NCBI GenBank assembly: GCA_035644395.1
Contig: DASQOR010000043.1
Location: 1-64,000 of the forward strand
Direction: 5' to 3'
From: JBGPLJ01 sp035644395
GTDB taxonomy: Bacteria; Pseudomonadota; Gammaproteobacteria; Steroidobacterales; Steroidobacteraceae
DNA: 64,000 bases
Shown here: piece after piece, positions 1-9,128 of the stretch
Layout of the letters: every line of letters begins with the position of its first letter
Numbering within the stretch: the first letter of the stretch is position 1
Translations under genes and position numbers: made by a program
Notes under the pieces: model-generated
Database searches by the model: none
What the model saw: only the letters and a program-made list of their open reading frames with translations
What the model was told of the DNA's origin: nothing

Positions 1-270
1 GGATCGAAGGTTGGTACAACCCACATCGGCGTCACTCGTCGATCGGCCGCTTGTCGCCGAACAACTTTGAGAGGAGATTATTGGCAGGACAGGAAATGAG
101 AATTTAGCAAACTACCCGTCCACGGAAGCGGGTCAACTCCACTGTCAGCAAACACACAATTGCTCGCCGCGTACTGTCACGGTGGACTCTCATCGCCACA
201 ATGCACCACAAACGCACGCGACTAGTAACACTGCCTGCGTTGAAGGACTACAAATCAACGCGAGCAGCCC
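1..270. other. Window edge, no supported gene
   Basis: This is the stretch downstream (on minus) of the aminotransferase gene. All three minus frames are interrupted by stops here, and the only minus-strand start that could run off the window edge (ATG at 26, reading MWVVPTFD) has no visible ribosome-binding site. I see no gene, terminator or repeat I can support. If the pgl-type cassette continues, its next gene would start at or beyond the left edge. Confidence 0.4.
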
Positions 271-1446
271 TCACCTAGTGGCGCGTGTGAGCACATCGTT
301 AATTGCATCGCACGTCAGTTTGACGTCTGCTTCGGAAAGCGTCGGGTGCACCAGAAATGATAAACTCGTCTCACCGAGTTCACGAGCGGTTGGAAGTCGT
401 TCGGCGGGTCTAAAATCGGTCCGTTCAAACGCTTGTTCGAGGTAGATCTCAGAACAGGAGCCTTGAAAGCACGGCACACCACGCGCGACGATCTCTGCGA
501 CGATTCGGTCGCGCGTCCATCCAGCCAAAAGATTCTCCGGCCTGACGAAGGCATAAAAACGATAATACGCGTGGACAATATCCGCCGGCACCTGCGGAAC
601 GCGCACGACGCTGAATCGTCGGCAGGTTTCAGCGAGCTTTGTCGCGTTTCTTGCGCGTAGCGCGGTCCATGCCGGCATTCGACGCAATTGTATCCGGCCG
701 ATTGCCGCTTGAATCTCAATCATGCGCGCATTCGTACCGAACGACTCGTGGAGCCATCGAAATCCAGTCGGATGTGTGCGCTCATAAACGGCCGCCGAGG
801 ATTTGCCGTGATCTTTATAGCTCCAGATTTTCGACCACAGTTCCGGGTCGTTTGTCGTGATCATGCCGCCCTCCCCGCCGGTCGTCATGATCTTGTCCTG
901 GCAAAACGACCAGGCGCCTATATGGCCGATACTGCCTACCATTCTTCCGCGGTACATTGCGCCATGTGCCTGCGCACAGTCTTCAACAACCGCCAATCCG
1001 CATTCTTTGGCAAGAGCCATTATCGGATCCATATCGCACGGCATCCCGGCGAGATGTACGCAGACAATTGCTCGTGTTCGCGCCGTTAGAACCGCGCGGA
1101 TGCTCGCTTCTGTCAGCCCTTGCGAGTCTGAGTCCACATCGGCGAACACTGGCCGTCCGCCCGCCGTAATAACGCAGGACACCGATGCGATGAAAGACCG
1201 TGGGGTGACGATGACTTCGTCATTGTTACCGATAGCAAGCGACTTGAGGGCCGCCTCGAGTGCCAAAGTACCGTTCGCAAATGCGACGGCGTGTTTAACG
1301 CCCGTCCAGTCAGCAAATTCGCGCTCGAAGTGCCGACACTCGGAGCCCGTCCAATAATTGACCCGATTTGAGAGCAGCGTGCCTGAAATTGCCCCGGCTT
1401 CCTCGGATGTAAAGCTCGGCCACGGCGAGACTTGTGTCTTGAGCAT
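271..1446 (-). CDS. pglE: DegT/DnrJ/EryC1-family sugar aminotransferase (PglE-like)
   Basis: This is a PLP-dependent aminotransferase of 391 residues, normal for the family. It probably aminates a UDP-4-keto-6-deoxy sugar in the cytoplasm, the PglE step to UDP-bacillosamine. Visible family marks are the NGT substrate/cofactor loop at 58-60, the PLP-ring aspartate in VVEDCAQAHG (Asp156) and the Schiff-base lysine in SFCQDKIMTTGGEGG (Lys185). It lies 6 bases downstream of the acetyltransferase gene and is the last gene of the minus-strand cassette visible here. The family and chemistry are secure. The exact sugar is inferred from the PglC and PglD homologues next to it; PglF, which would make the keto sugar, is not in the window. 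Confidence 0.85.
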   Translation of the reverse strand: MLKTQVSPWPSFTSEEAGAISGTLLSNRVNYWTGSECRHFEREFADWTGVKHAVAFANGTLALEAALKSLAIGNNDEVIVTPRSFIASVSCVITAGGRPVFADVDSDSQGLTEASIRAVLTARTRAIVCVHLAGMPCDMDPIMALAKECGLAVVEDCAQAHGAMYRGRMVGSIGHIGAWSFCQDKIMTTGGEGGMITTNDPELWSKIWSYKDHGKSSAAVYERTHPTGFRWLHESFGTNARMIEIQAAIGRIQLRRMPAWTALRARNATKLAETCRRFSVVRVPQVPADIVHAYYRFYAFVRPENLLAGWTRDRIVAEIVARGVPCFQGSCSEIYLEQAFERTDFRPAERLPTARELGETSLSFLVHPTLSEADVKLTCDAINDVLTRATR

Positions 1447-1452
1447 GTGGAA

Positions 1453-2133
1453 TCAGGCCTCGCGAAGCGGACGAGCGGGATTGCCGACAATCGTTGCGCC
1501 GGCGGCCACGCTACGCGTGACCACAGCACCCATACCAATCACAGCTCCACGACCAATGACAAGCGGCTCAGCCGGTGTCCCCTGACGCAGCACGGAGCCT
1601 GCACCAAGGTAAGCATGGTCCTCAATTACAACGTTCCCATTGCAGTGTACCGCCGGCGCGAACGTGACGAAGTCGCCAATCACACAATCATGCTCCACGT
1701 ACGAATAGATATTCGCGTGAAATTGTCGGCCAATACGAATATTGGACGTCAATGTTACAAATGGCGCAAGAATGGCGCCTTCGCCGATAACTACCTCATC
1801 TAACACGACGACATTTGACGCGCGCACCGACAGACTATCCACACCGTCGCTAACGCATCGGTCCAACAAGCGCTCGCGCACACGTGAATTCGAGATCGCG
1901 ATGCACATGGCGCGGGATTGCGCATCGCTAGCCACAAACTCCCGGTACGTAAGCACACGTCGACCGTTAACGGTCGGTGACGGCGGGTCGTCATCGACAA
2001 ACACAAGCTCGTATGCACAGTTGCCGAGGCGCGCGGTTAGCATTTGCGCCGCAACGGGGAGAATTCCACGGCCGCAGCCGCTCGCGCCGTAGATTCCAAA
2101 TAGGGGTAACGATACTGATTCGACTCCACTCAC
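1453..2133 (-). CDS. pglD: PglD/NeuD-family sugar N-acetyltransferase
   Basis: The 226-residue protein has a short Rossmann-like N-terminal part with a glycine-rich FGIYGASGCGRGI segment (about 12-24), then a left-handed beta helix of hexapeptide repeats (about 100-215). This is the architecture of PglD/NeuD acyltransferases. The conserved catalytic histidine appears in YVEHDCVIGDF (His148). It probably acetylates the amino group of a UDP-4-amino sugar using acetyl-CoA. The start is a GTG that overlaps the TGA of the preceding sugar transferase (GTGA), so the two are translationally coupled. Its order between PglC and PglE homologues supports a bacillosamine-type pathway; the N- rather than O-acyl specificity is inferred. 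Confidence 0.8.
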   Translation of the reverse strand: MSGVESVSLPLFGIYGASGCGRGILPVAAQMLTARLGNCAYELVFVDDDPPSPTVNGRRVLTYREFVASDAQSRAMCIAISNSRVRERLLDRCVSDGVDSLSVRASNVVVLDEVVIGEGAILAPFVTLTSNIRIGRQFHANIYSYVEHDCVIGDFVTFAPAVHCNGNVVIEDHAYLGAGSVLRQGTPAEPLVIGRGAVIGMGAVVTRSVAAGATIVGNPARPLREA

Positions 2134-2741
2134 CGAATAGTCCCTCGAAATTTCGGCATTGTCGCTTCACCTGGGTACGTGATGCCCTCGCCCTGCAGCA
2201 CCTTACGAATCGTCAGCCAAAGTATTTTCAAGTCAAGCCGCATAGATCGGTTGTCGACATACCAGATATCAAGCGCAAAGCGTTCATCCCACGAGGTACT
2301 GTTGCGCCCATGCACCTGAGCCCAACCCGTTATGCCTGGTCGTACTTCGTGTCGACGAAATTGTTCGGGCGAATAAAGGGGAAGGTACTCCGTGAGCAAT
2401 GGCCGTGGGCCGACCAAGCTCATCTCGCCACGAAGCACGTTCCAGAACTCCGTCGTTTCGTCAATGCTGCTCGCGCGCAAGAAGCGGCCGAATCGCCCAA
2501 GGCGGGCCGCGTCAGGCAGCGGCATTTGTGCCTCATCCGCTGCCTCTGACATTGTACGAAACTTAATTAGCTGAAATGGGCGGCCCCTTAGCCCCGGTCG
2601 CGTTTGACGAAAGAGCACAGGTCTTCCCATGGAAAGCGCGATCGCGAGCCCTATGCCAACAAACACTGGCGCTAGAACGGCAAGTGCCACAAGTGCCACG
2701 ATGATATCAAGCGCCCTTTTTGCCACTTGCAACACCCTCAA
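2130..2741 (-). CDS. pglC: Monotopic phosphoglycosyltransferase (PglC-like sugar transferase)
   Basis: This is a small bacterial sugar transferase of 203 residues, which moves a phospho-sugar from UDP to undecaprenyl phosphate and so starts glycan assembly on the inner membrane. One hydrophobic re-entrant helix lies at about 11-35, followed by the catalytic domain with the Asp-Glu dyad in SIDETTEFWN (Asp94-Glu95) and the GPRP motif at 111-114. This is the minimal PglC form, without the extra membrane domain of WcaJ-type enzymes. The longest frame starts at a TTG (2741) inside the end of the preceding glycosyltransferase gene; a GTG at 2726 (giving MAKRALDIIVA) is an equally good start. Confidence 0.85.
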   Translation of the reverse strand: MRVLQVAKRALDIIVALVALAVLAPVFVGIGLAIALSMGRPVLFRQTRPGLRGRPFQLIKFRTMSEAADEAQMPLPDAARLGRFGRFLRASSIDETTEFWNVLRGEMSLVGPRPLLTEYLPLYSPEQFRRHEVRPGITGWAQVHGRNSTSWDERFALDIWYVDNRSMRLDLKILWLTIRKVLQGEGITYPGEATMPKFRGTIR

Positions 2742-3948
2742 GAAACTCCGCGAATTGACGACTAAGTTCTATGTGACTGAACCGTGTTTCCGCGAGTTGC
2801 CGAGAACGCGACCCCATTGTCCGGCGGTCAATCTCTGACCTCGCAAGGTATTCAAGATGGTCGGCAAGACTACTAGGATTGTCAGGCTCGGCGACAACTC
2901 CGCAGCGCTCGCGCATTAGAACGTCCGCCAACCATCCCGGATAATTAATGACCACTGGCAGCCCGCAAGCCAGGTAGTCGAAGAATTTATTCGGCGAAGT
3001 ACCTCGATAGAAAGCAGGCACATTCCTCAGGATCATTAGGCCAACGTCCACACGGGATTGAAGTGCCATCAACATCGCTTTTGGTATTGGATCGAGAAAC
3101 ACACAATGGTCCAGCTTTTCGCTACGCGCCCGTGCGATGAGTGCGGGCTTCATTTGTCCTGCCCCAACGAGAATTAGCGCAATATCTTTGTTGCCACGAC
3201 GCTTCAACTCACCCGCAACATCCAGCAGCGCATCCAATCCGTTTGCTAAACCATGCGCCCCGGAGAATATGCACTTGAGTGCTCCCTTGCGCGCTGCGAG
3301 CATTGATTCAATTTCCGGTGTGAGTTCAACGTGGCTGACATCTTGAACAACGTCTGATCCGTTTGGGATCATTGCAATCATCTTCTTGGGAACCTTGCGC
3401 CGAATTCCCTCTACGATCCCAGGAGCTAACCCGATGCAGGCATCCGCACTGCGATATGCACAACTCTCCAGTGCGTTCATACACCACAAGAGCAAACGGC
3501 TCCGAATTACACCCATCGCCCGCGGCAATTCGGGCCAAAGATCGCGCACTTCAAATACGAAGGGCTTCCGACGCAAAATCTTGGCGATGATGGCCGGTAC
3601 GGCGATTGTTAGAGGTGTCGACGTAGCAAACTGGATGTCGTAGTCGCTGGTTAGAGCCACAAATGTTGATCGCATCGCAAATTGACAAAAGATGATCGCA
3701 CGACGAAACATCGCGGTGGAGTTTGAGTACGGCGCCTCGATCTCTATGACATCGATGCCGTCAACAAACCCACGCCTCTTTCCTGCGTCAAACGGCCCAT
3801 CGAGTCCGGTGTTTGCAACATCGTACGACCCGCAAACCATTGTAACCTGATGGCCACGTTCAACTAGACGTCGAGCAAATTCATACGAGCGCGTTCCCAT
3901 TGCGCCTGCGGGCGTGGAAAAGTGCTGGTGGAGATACAAGAGCTTCAT
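2707..3948 (-). CDS. Glycosyltransferase family 4 (WbuB-like)
   Basis: This is a GT-B glycosyltransferase of 413 residues. The N-terminus HQHFSTPAGAMGTRSYEFA is typical of WbuB/PglA-like transferases that add an amino sugar to a lipid-linked acceptor. The C-terminal half carries the donor-binding SPNKFFDYLACGLPVV motif. The ATG start follows a 149-base gap after the heparinase-like gene, the largest gap inside this cassette, so a separate promoter there is possible though none is evident. The 3' end overlaps the start region of the PglC-like gene. A role as second-sugar transferase acting just after PglC is inferred from position. Confidence 0.8.
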   Translation of the reverse strand: MKLLYLHQHFSTPAGAMGTRSYEFARRLVERGHQVTMVCGSYDVANTGLDGPFDAGKRRGFVDGIDVIEIEAPYSNSTAMFRRAIIFCQFAMRSTFVALTSDYDIQFATSTPLTIAVPAIIAKILRRKPFVFEVRDLWPELPRAMGVIRSRLLLWCMNALESCAYRSADACIGLAPGIVEGIRRKVPKKMIAMIPNGSDVVQDVSHVELTPEIESMLAARKGALKCIFSGAHGLANGLDALLDVAGELKRRGNKDIALILVGAGQMKPALIARARSEKLDHCVFLDPIPKAMLMALQSRVDVGLMILRNVPAFYRGTSPNKFFDYLACGLPVVINYPGWLADVLMRERCGVVAEPDNPSSLADHLEYLARSEIDRRTMGSRSRQLAETRFSHIELSRQFAEFLEGVASGKKGA

Positions 3949-4097
3949 CGCACAATGTCAACTAACAATGACGGTAGTACTTGTGACGTTCTTTGCAACA
4001 TCTGCGCGTAACATCTTCCGCAGCAGAGATAACTGATCATGCTCAAACACGCCGCGGATGCTTATTCGGATGCAATGCTCTGCGCACGTATATGCGC

Positions 4098-5996
4098 TCA
4101 ACTGAACTTCGGCTCTATTCGTGTTTCAAGTGACGCGCAGCCGGGGCCAAGCTCAACTTCCAACACGGGTACGCTGATCATCGCAAGGTAGTGACGGGAT
4201 TCCCATCCATCCGTCAATTCGATTCGTCGCGCCGGAGGGCGTGTATCCACAGTAATCCTAGCTATGTTCGACTCGACTTGATTGCCCTCGAGTCGCCAAT
4301 TCCCTGGCGCCAGTCTCCAACGCATCACAACTCGTTTTTGGTGCCCCGACACATCGTCCTTAATCACCCATGCCTCATCCTCGAGTCGCACAGCACGTCT
4401 ATGCATTGCGCCCTGATCGTCTTTGTAACTTCCGCACCATTCGGCAAAACCATCCGACTTTTCTTCAACCTGGCTGCAGTACTGAGCCTGCAGCCAGTTT
4501 CCAAACAGGAAACGACCCAGTCTTGGCATTTGATCACGCCCGTCAATTTCGCAAGTGCAATGGGCACTCGTCCCTGGGAAGTAGTCGCACCAAGGCGAAT
4601 CGCTCGCATAGCTGAAGCTGCCGCTGTCTCTGGTGACATTCAACGACCCAATCCAGAGGTCGGCGTGCAGCCCATCTGCCTGGCTCGGCCTGAAGCGGAA
4701 CCTTGGAACACGAATAACGCCCCAGCTTACTAGCGACGGCTTTTTCAACACCACGAATCCTCCGTCGGGATACAGTCTCGAGACATTGGAAGTGGCAGCA
4801 ATGGGCAACGCATGCACATCAACGCCCAACGTCCGACATTGGTCGTCCCAGGGCCCATTCGGAAAATACCGTTCGTCGCGAAAAAGCGCGCTGGCGAGCT
4901 GTATGGAAGGCCGGTAATCATCGTAGTCTGCGCATGAGAGCGCGAGGATGCAGGTACCATCGTTTGCGCCGATGTTGGGGGCCCGACCCGTCTCTTTGTC
5001 GACCATGCTGGCGAGCCACTCGATCGCAATACTGACTCTGTTGCCACAGGCAGCCTTGACACCTGGAACTTGGAACTGCAGGCACCACCATTCGGCAAGC
5101 GAAAGGACGTCAAGAACCATGCGTTGATAGGAAATCGAATACTGGGAGAACGTACCGTCATTGAGCACCAAATGATTCACCTGCCTTACCAACAAGGTGC
5201 GCCCGAAATCTGTAATCTCCTCGGCCTTCAGTGCATCCTCCTTCGTTCCGTGAGCAAGCAGCCACTGCCCGCCGACTAGCAGAGCCGTAGCCTCGCTGAT
5301 CGAGTGATTGTTCGCCTGGCCGACCGCATAGGAAACAGTCAGTCGAATTCGCTCCAAATGCTCACGCACAAATCGACAAAGCCCCGCGGCTTCGAAATCG
5401 CGTGAGTCGACGATCTTATGAGCTAGCAAGATGGCCAGAAGCCTAAGCGATGTCTCCTGGCCACACCGCCAATTTGGCCCAACATTTTGAGGATTGCACG
5501 CAATCCAGTCATCGAGCCAGCAGCCTATCGCGCGCACAAAACGCTCGTCGCCGCTAATTCTATATGCCACTGCAAAGGTAACCGCCCATCTACATCGTGA
5601 AGGCTCCCAAATTGCTTTTATGTCTGACGGGCGAGCGGAGAACTCGTCTATCTGTGTCCAATGGACCTCGGAGGGGAACGGCTCCCGATTGTGCCAGGGA
5701 TCCGTGAACCATCGAGGTGGCGCGCCGATCTCAAACTCATGCGCGCCAAAATAGGGTAATTGTCCGGCGATTAGAGCGGCTGCTTCCCGACAAATGGAAT
5801 TGCCTTTCGATAGCTCTAGTGCTGTTTCGGTTGTGCCGTTGCTCGCAAATGCACTTGCAAGCAAATATGGCGAACCGCTCGGACATCGATACTGAAGCCA
5901 GCCGGTCTTTAGAGACAGCCTGTAAAGTGTGACTCGCAGAACGTTGCAAACTCCCAGTGCCCTAGTAGTCCGAACTTTGGTGACCAGCAATCTCAT
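4098..5996 (-). CDS. Heparinase II/III-family polysaccharide lyase-like protein
   Basis: This 632-residue protein has an all-helical N-terminal toroid and a C-terminal beta-sandwich of the heparinase II/III type, which cleaves uronic-acid polysaccharides by beta-elimination. Family-like motifs are ANNHSISEATALLVGG (Asn/His/Glu), SYSISYQRMVLDV (Tyr) and LHADLWIGS (His). No convincing signal peptide is seen, as is common for such genes inside surface-polysaccharide clusters, so its cellular site is uncertain. I chose ATG 5996 because it overlaps the methyltransferase stop as ATGA; an upstream in-frame ATG at 6041 would lie inside that gene. It may trim or turn over the cassette's own glycan, but the substrate is unknown. 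Confidence 0.75.
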   Translation of the reverse strand: MRLLVTKVRTTRALGVCNVLRVTLYRLSLKTGWLQYRCPSGSPYLLASAFASNGTTETALELSKGNSICREAAALIAGQLPYFGAHEFEIGAPPRWFTDPWHNREPFPSEVHWTQIDEFSARPSDIKAIWEPSRCRWAVTFAVAYRISGDERFVRAIGCWLDDWIACNPQNVGPNWRCGQETSLRLLAILLAHKIVDSRDFEAAGLCRFVREHLERIRLTVSYAVGQANNHSISEATALLVGGQWLLAHGTKEDALKAEEITDFGRTLLVRQVNHLVLNDGTFSQYSISYQRMVLDVLSLAEWWCLQFQVPGVKAACGNRVSIAIEWLASMVDKETGRAPNIGANDGTCILALSCADYDDYRPSIQLASALFRDERYFPNGPWDDQCRTLGVDVHALPIAATSNVSRLYPDGGFVVLKKPSLVSWGVIRVPRFRFRPSQADGLHADLWIGSLNVTRDSGSFSYASDSPWCDYFPGTSAHCTCEIDGRDQMPRLGRFLFGNWLQAQYCSQVEEKSDGFAEWCGSYKDDQGAMHRRAVRLEDEAWVIKDDVSGHQKRVVMRWRLAPGNWRLEGNQVESNIARITVDTRPPARRIELTDGWESRHYLAMISVPVLEVELGPGCASLETRIEPKFS

Positions 5997-6835
5997 ATAC
6001 GTCGGCGCGCAATCAGGAAGTACGACACTGGCGCAAGCCAACTACGGTTCAACCTGTCGTCAAGAGTTGTCAGCAGTTTCGTTGCTCGAACATTCCATAC
6101 AGCTGGCGGCAGGCTCACTCCGCCGCCGTGCCGCACCACGTCAAATCCGAGTTCAGAAAGCCTCTCGCGCAACTTGTCTGGCGACCAGACCTTGCGACGG
6201 CGTGAGGGGACCAACCGCGCGAGCCAACTCTCGTTGTTCCCATCCAAAATGCAGATGTCCGCGTCTGCAGCACACCCATCCAGAATCCGCCTAACAAGCA
6301 ACTCGCTGGGTTGCATCATGTTGAAAGCAAACATCGAGAAGACAGCGTCTATCGGGCTATGCATTGAGTAATCAAACGTCAGGCTATCTGCAACCTGCAC
6401 ATCAATGGCGAGCGTTCGACCGAACTTGCGCTCGTAGTTCTTGATCCGTTCGCGAAGTACTTGGAGAGCGCGGGCATCGAGATCCAGCGCGATGACCTTA
6501 GCGCCCAGTGCAGCAAAAAGAATGCTCTGCGTCCCAAGCCCACAGCCCAAATCAAGAATTCTCGGAGTGCTGCGCGTAGCGAATATCTGCTGAATAGTAT
6601 CCGACACCGCCAGCACGAAATGCCTTCGAAAGAAGCGCTGGCGCATCCGACGCAATAGGCCAGCCTCAAGGTAGTAAGTACGCATTTGCATTTGCGCGTC
6701 CTCCGAGAGTTCGCCATTTGCCATTTCGACCGCAATATTGGCGTACCAGCGCCAAGCGTCGTCCTCGCCGAAGTGCACACACCGCGTCGGCATGTAGAGA
6801 TCAGCAGTCAATTGATTTGCGCCTAAGGTCTGCAA
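5993..6835 (-). CDS. Class I SAM-dependent methyltransferase
   Basis: The core is a Rossmann methyltransferase domain with motif I ILDLGCGLGTQSILF and the acidic end of strand 2 in KVIALDLDARAL, both diagnostic for class I enzymes. Length is 280 residues from the TTG at 6835, which overlaps the end of the Asp-box gene; an ATG at 6793 (MPTRCVHFGEDD) would avoid the overlap and is a serious alternative start. Its stop overlaps the heparinase-like start by 4 bases. In this setting it most likely methylates a sugar hydroxyl or a glycan end, but the acceptor cannot be read from the sequence. Confidence 0.75.
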   Translation of the reverse strand: MQTLGANQLTADLYMPTRCVHFGEDDAWRWYANIAVEMANGELSEDAQMQMRTYYLEAGLLRRMRQRFFRRHFVLAVSDTIQQIFATRSTPRILDLGCGLGTQSILFAALGAKVIALDLDARALQVLRERIKNYERKFGRTLAIDVQVADSLTFDYSMHSPIDAVFSMFAFNMMQPSELLVRRILDGCAADADICILDGNNESWLARLVPSRRRKVWSPDKLRERLSELGFDVVRHGGGVSLPPAVWNVRATKLLTTLDDRLNRSWLAPVSYFLIARRRI

Positions 6836-7835
6836 AGCGGAACGCCAGGCTATTCTGGTCGTGCTCCGTCGCCATCGGTGATAGCCAAAGAAGCGCGTTA
6901 CTCATCGAGCCGGCTGGGAATACAACTTGGCCGTACTGACAAAGTCGCATCGGCCAAATGTCCTTTTGAAACGAAAGCACTCGAACCCAATTCGAATCAT
7001 GCAGCCCGCGCTGCCAAACTCCAGCTTCTCGATTGCGGCCAATGTCCGTAGGCTCGCAAACTGTTGAAAAATACATACAGTCGCCGGCGATACAGCCATA
7101 GAAGACAGGCCCTTCGACTGTCTGTACTCGCTCTACAACTCCACTTCGACGGTCGAGGCGGCAAATATAGTTAGGAGAATTGGGTGCATCCGTACCGTAA
7201 AACACCGAGCCTTGATCAAACAGCAATTGCACGGCGCGATATCGCTGCTCGCCGCCAACGATTCGATCCATAGTGCGAAACTCGTCCCTCGTGACCCAAA
7301 TTCCGCATTCTTCGTCCAGGTCCCCTGTCGTCACCCAGATCTCGTCCTCGTTTGCAAGCACAGTGTGTATGTGGCGAATCCCCGCAAACGTCCAAACAAC
7401 TTCCCAATTGCGACCTCCGTCATGACTCCGAAACACTCGCATTGGACCTCGTTGCGAATTTCCGTGGTATTCGCCGTAGTACAAGTTGCCTGCAGACTTC
7501 GCAAGCGCTAATGGTCTTGATCCATGGATAGGGGTTGGGGCCGCGAGCAACTGACCGTCCACGGTGCTGACAACGAAGACCTGTCCAAAGGCCATCACAA
7601 CCAATTCGTTGTGAAGTCCTGGCACCACGTGATACACGCCGCTCCTCATTAGTCGGCGCGCAATTCTGCTTCTCGAAAGCACGCCGGAAGTGCCACAAGG
7701 CAGCGTCGTTAGCTGTCGCCACGTTGCACCTGCATCGGAACTTTGGACCAATCTCGCGCCGCGCGATGCAATAAGAATGTCAGTATCAATCCAATGAAGG
7801 CGGGCATCGATCGTATATGCGGCACGCGGATTCAT
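6801..7835 (-). CDS. Asp-box (BNR/sialidase-type) beta-propeller protein
   Basis: The 344-residue protein shows two clear Asp-box motifs, SSDAGATW near the N-terminus and SHDGGRNW mid-protein, of the type SxDxGxxW found in sialidase and other propeller folds. Alternating beta-rich segments fill the rest. No signal peptide or membrane segment is visible, which is unusual because most Asp-box proteins act outside the cell. The start overlaps the stop of the upstream glycosyltransferase (ATGA), so it is a true operon member. I do not see the sialidase arginine triad or RIP motif, so a hydrolase function is not supported; a glycan-binding or scaffold role is possible. Confidence 0.65.
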   Translation of the reverse strand: MNPRAAYTIDARLHWIDTDILIASRGARLVQSSDAGATWRQLTTLPCGTSGVLSRSRIARRLMRSGVYHVVPGLHNELVVMAFGQVFVVSTVDGQLLAAPTPIHGSRPLALAKSAGNLYYGEYHGNSQRGPMRVFRSHDGGRNWEVVWTFAGIRHIHTVLANEDEIWVTTGDLDEECGIWVTRDEFRTMDRIVGGEQRYRAVQLLFDQGSVFYGTDAPNSPNYICRLDRRSGVVERVQTVEGPVFYGCIAGDCMYFSTVCEPTDIGRNREAGVWQRGLHDSNWVRVLSFQKDIWPMRLCQYGQVVFPAGSMSNALLWLSPMATEHDQNSLAFRFADLRRKSIDC

Positions 7836-8959
7836 GATCTCGCCAAATCTTGAAGCGATGCGCGCAGCAGCTGCATGCGCTGATCCCAGCTGTGTCTGCT
7901 TGCCTCCTTTCTGGCTTTGACACCGAATTCGCAGCGCATCGCTGCCGATGAGACAAAGATCGAGAGCTTTGACGCCAGGTCCGAAGCGTCACCGCAGCGG
8001 TAAGTAAGCATCGCGGCACCGCTCGCTGCCAGATCGGATACCTGTGGAATATCCGCGGCAACAATCGCCTTGCCCGCCGCGAAATACTCATAGAGCTTTA
8101 TGGGCGACAGCTGCGCATGCCGCCCACTTGCTGTGAAAACTAGTATGTCCAAGCCTTGCAACACGGCTGGCACCGAATTGAACGGCAACGATCCTACGTA
8201 ACGAACACCAGCAACATCTTGTGCAGCAGCTTCCATTTGCTTTCGAAGGGGGCCGTCGCCGACGACGATCAACTCGCAGAATGACGTAGTCGCCCGGACC
8301 TGCCGAAATGCAGCGATCAAGTCCTCGAGTCCGTATTGTGGTTTGAGGACGCCAACATAGCCTATCCTTATAGGGCCATTGTGAACGGCCGAGTTTGCAC
8401 GCTGGGGAACGAATCGGCTTATGTCGACACCGTTCGGCATGACCATCACCTTTCGCCTTTCATCCCCAAGGACGTCCCGAATCTGTTCTGCACCGACTTG
8501 TGAGACAGAAATCAACAGGTCGGCCACACGCAAACACCTGCGATCAATCGACTCCAACATGGGGAATCGTTGGCTGCCGAGGCTATTCACTTCGAGCAGC
8601 ACACGCGTCGTCCCAAGACGTTTCTTAAGCGCCGTCAAACACAATGCGAAACCTGCCGCGTATCGCACATAGCAGTAATCAAAAGTATCGTCGACTCGAA
8701 CTTCGTGAGCGACGGCGTCGATAAGCGCGCGGTTCCATATCATTTTCACGCGCCAGGGGTGCGGCAGAGTGGTCACTGCCACGGGTAGGGGAGAGAGTAT
8801 TTCGGCGCCACCCGGACCGCAGATCACCTTTACTCGTGCAAACGTCTTAGTTGCAGCCGTGAGGAAGCCTATAGCGTGAGATACGTGGCCGCCAATGGTC
8901 CCGGCGGCCGTAAAAAACGTAGGGTTCGGCAAAACGTAAAGAAGGGAACCCGCCTTCAA
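7832..8959 (-). CDS. Glycosyltransferase family 4
   Basis: This GT-B enzyme of 375 residues has the GT4 C-terminal signature SPIKLYEYFAAGKAIVA and a central NGVDISRF segment typical of the domain linker. It is the first gene of the minus-strand cassette. The start is a TTG at 8959 with GGAG about nine bases upstream; no better ATG is available before the conserved N-terminal strand (LLYVLPNP). It should transfer a sugar from a nucleotide donor to the growing lipid-linked glycan in the cytoplasm. The sugar is not determinable. Confidence 0.8.
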   Translation of the reverse strand: MKAGSLLYVLPNPTFFTAAGTIGGHVSHAIGFLTAATKTFARVKVICGPGGAEILSPLPVAVTTLPHPWRVKMIWNRALIDAVAHEVRVDDTFDYCYVRYAAGFALCLTALKKRLGTTRVLLEVNSLGSQRFPMLESIDRRCLRVADLLISVSQVGAEQIRDVLGDERRKVMVMPNGVDISRFVPQRANSAVHNGPIRIGYVGVLKPQYGLEDLIAAFRQVRATTSFCELIVVGDGPLRKQMEAAAQDVAGVRYVGSLPFNSVPAVLQGLDILVFTASGRHAQLSPIKLYEYFAAGKAIVAADIPQVSDLAASGAAMLTYRCGDASDLASKLSIFVSSAAMRCEFGVKARKEASRHSWDQRMQLLRASLQDLARS

Positions 8960-9128
8960 TAGAAAGGCTCCGATACTTCGCGTTGAATTATGGGCATGGC
9001 CACTTCTGCTTCAGGTTTGTACCCAACGCACATCGACTAATCCATCACCACGCAACGCCACTCAAGGAACCATTGGCGAATCAATGTGGAATATTACGAA
9101 GATCCCTGCAATCCCGTAGGTTGTCTAC

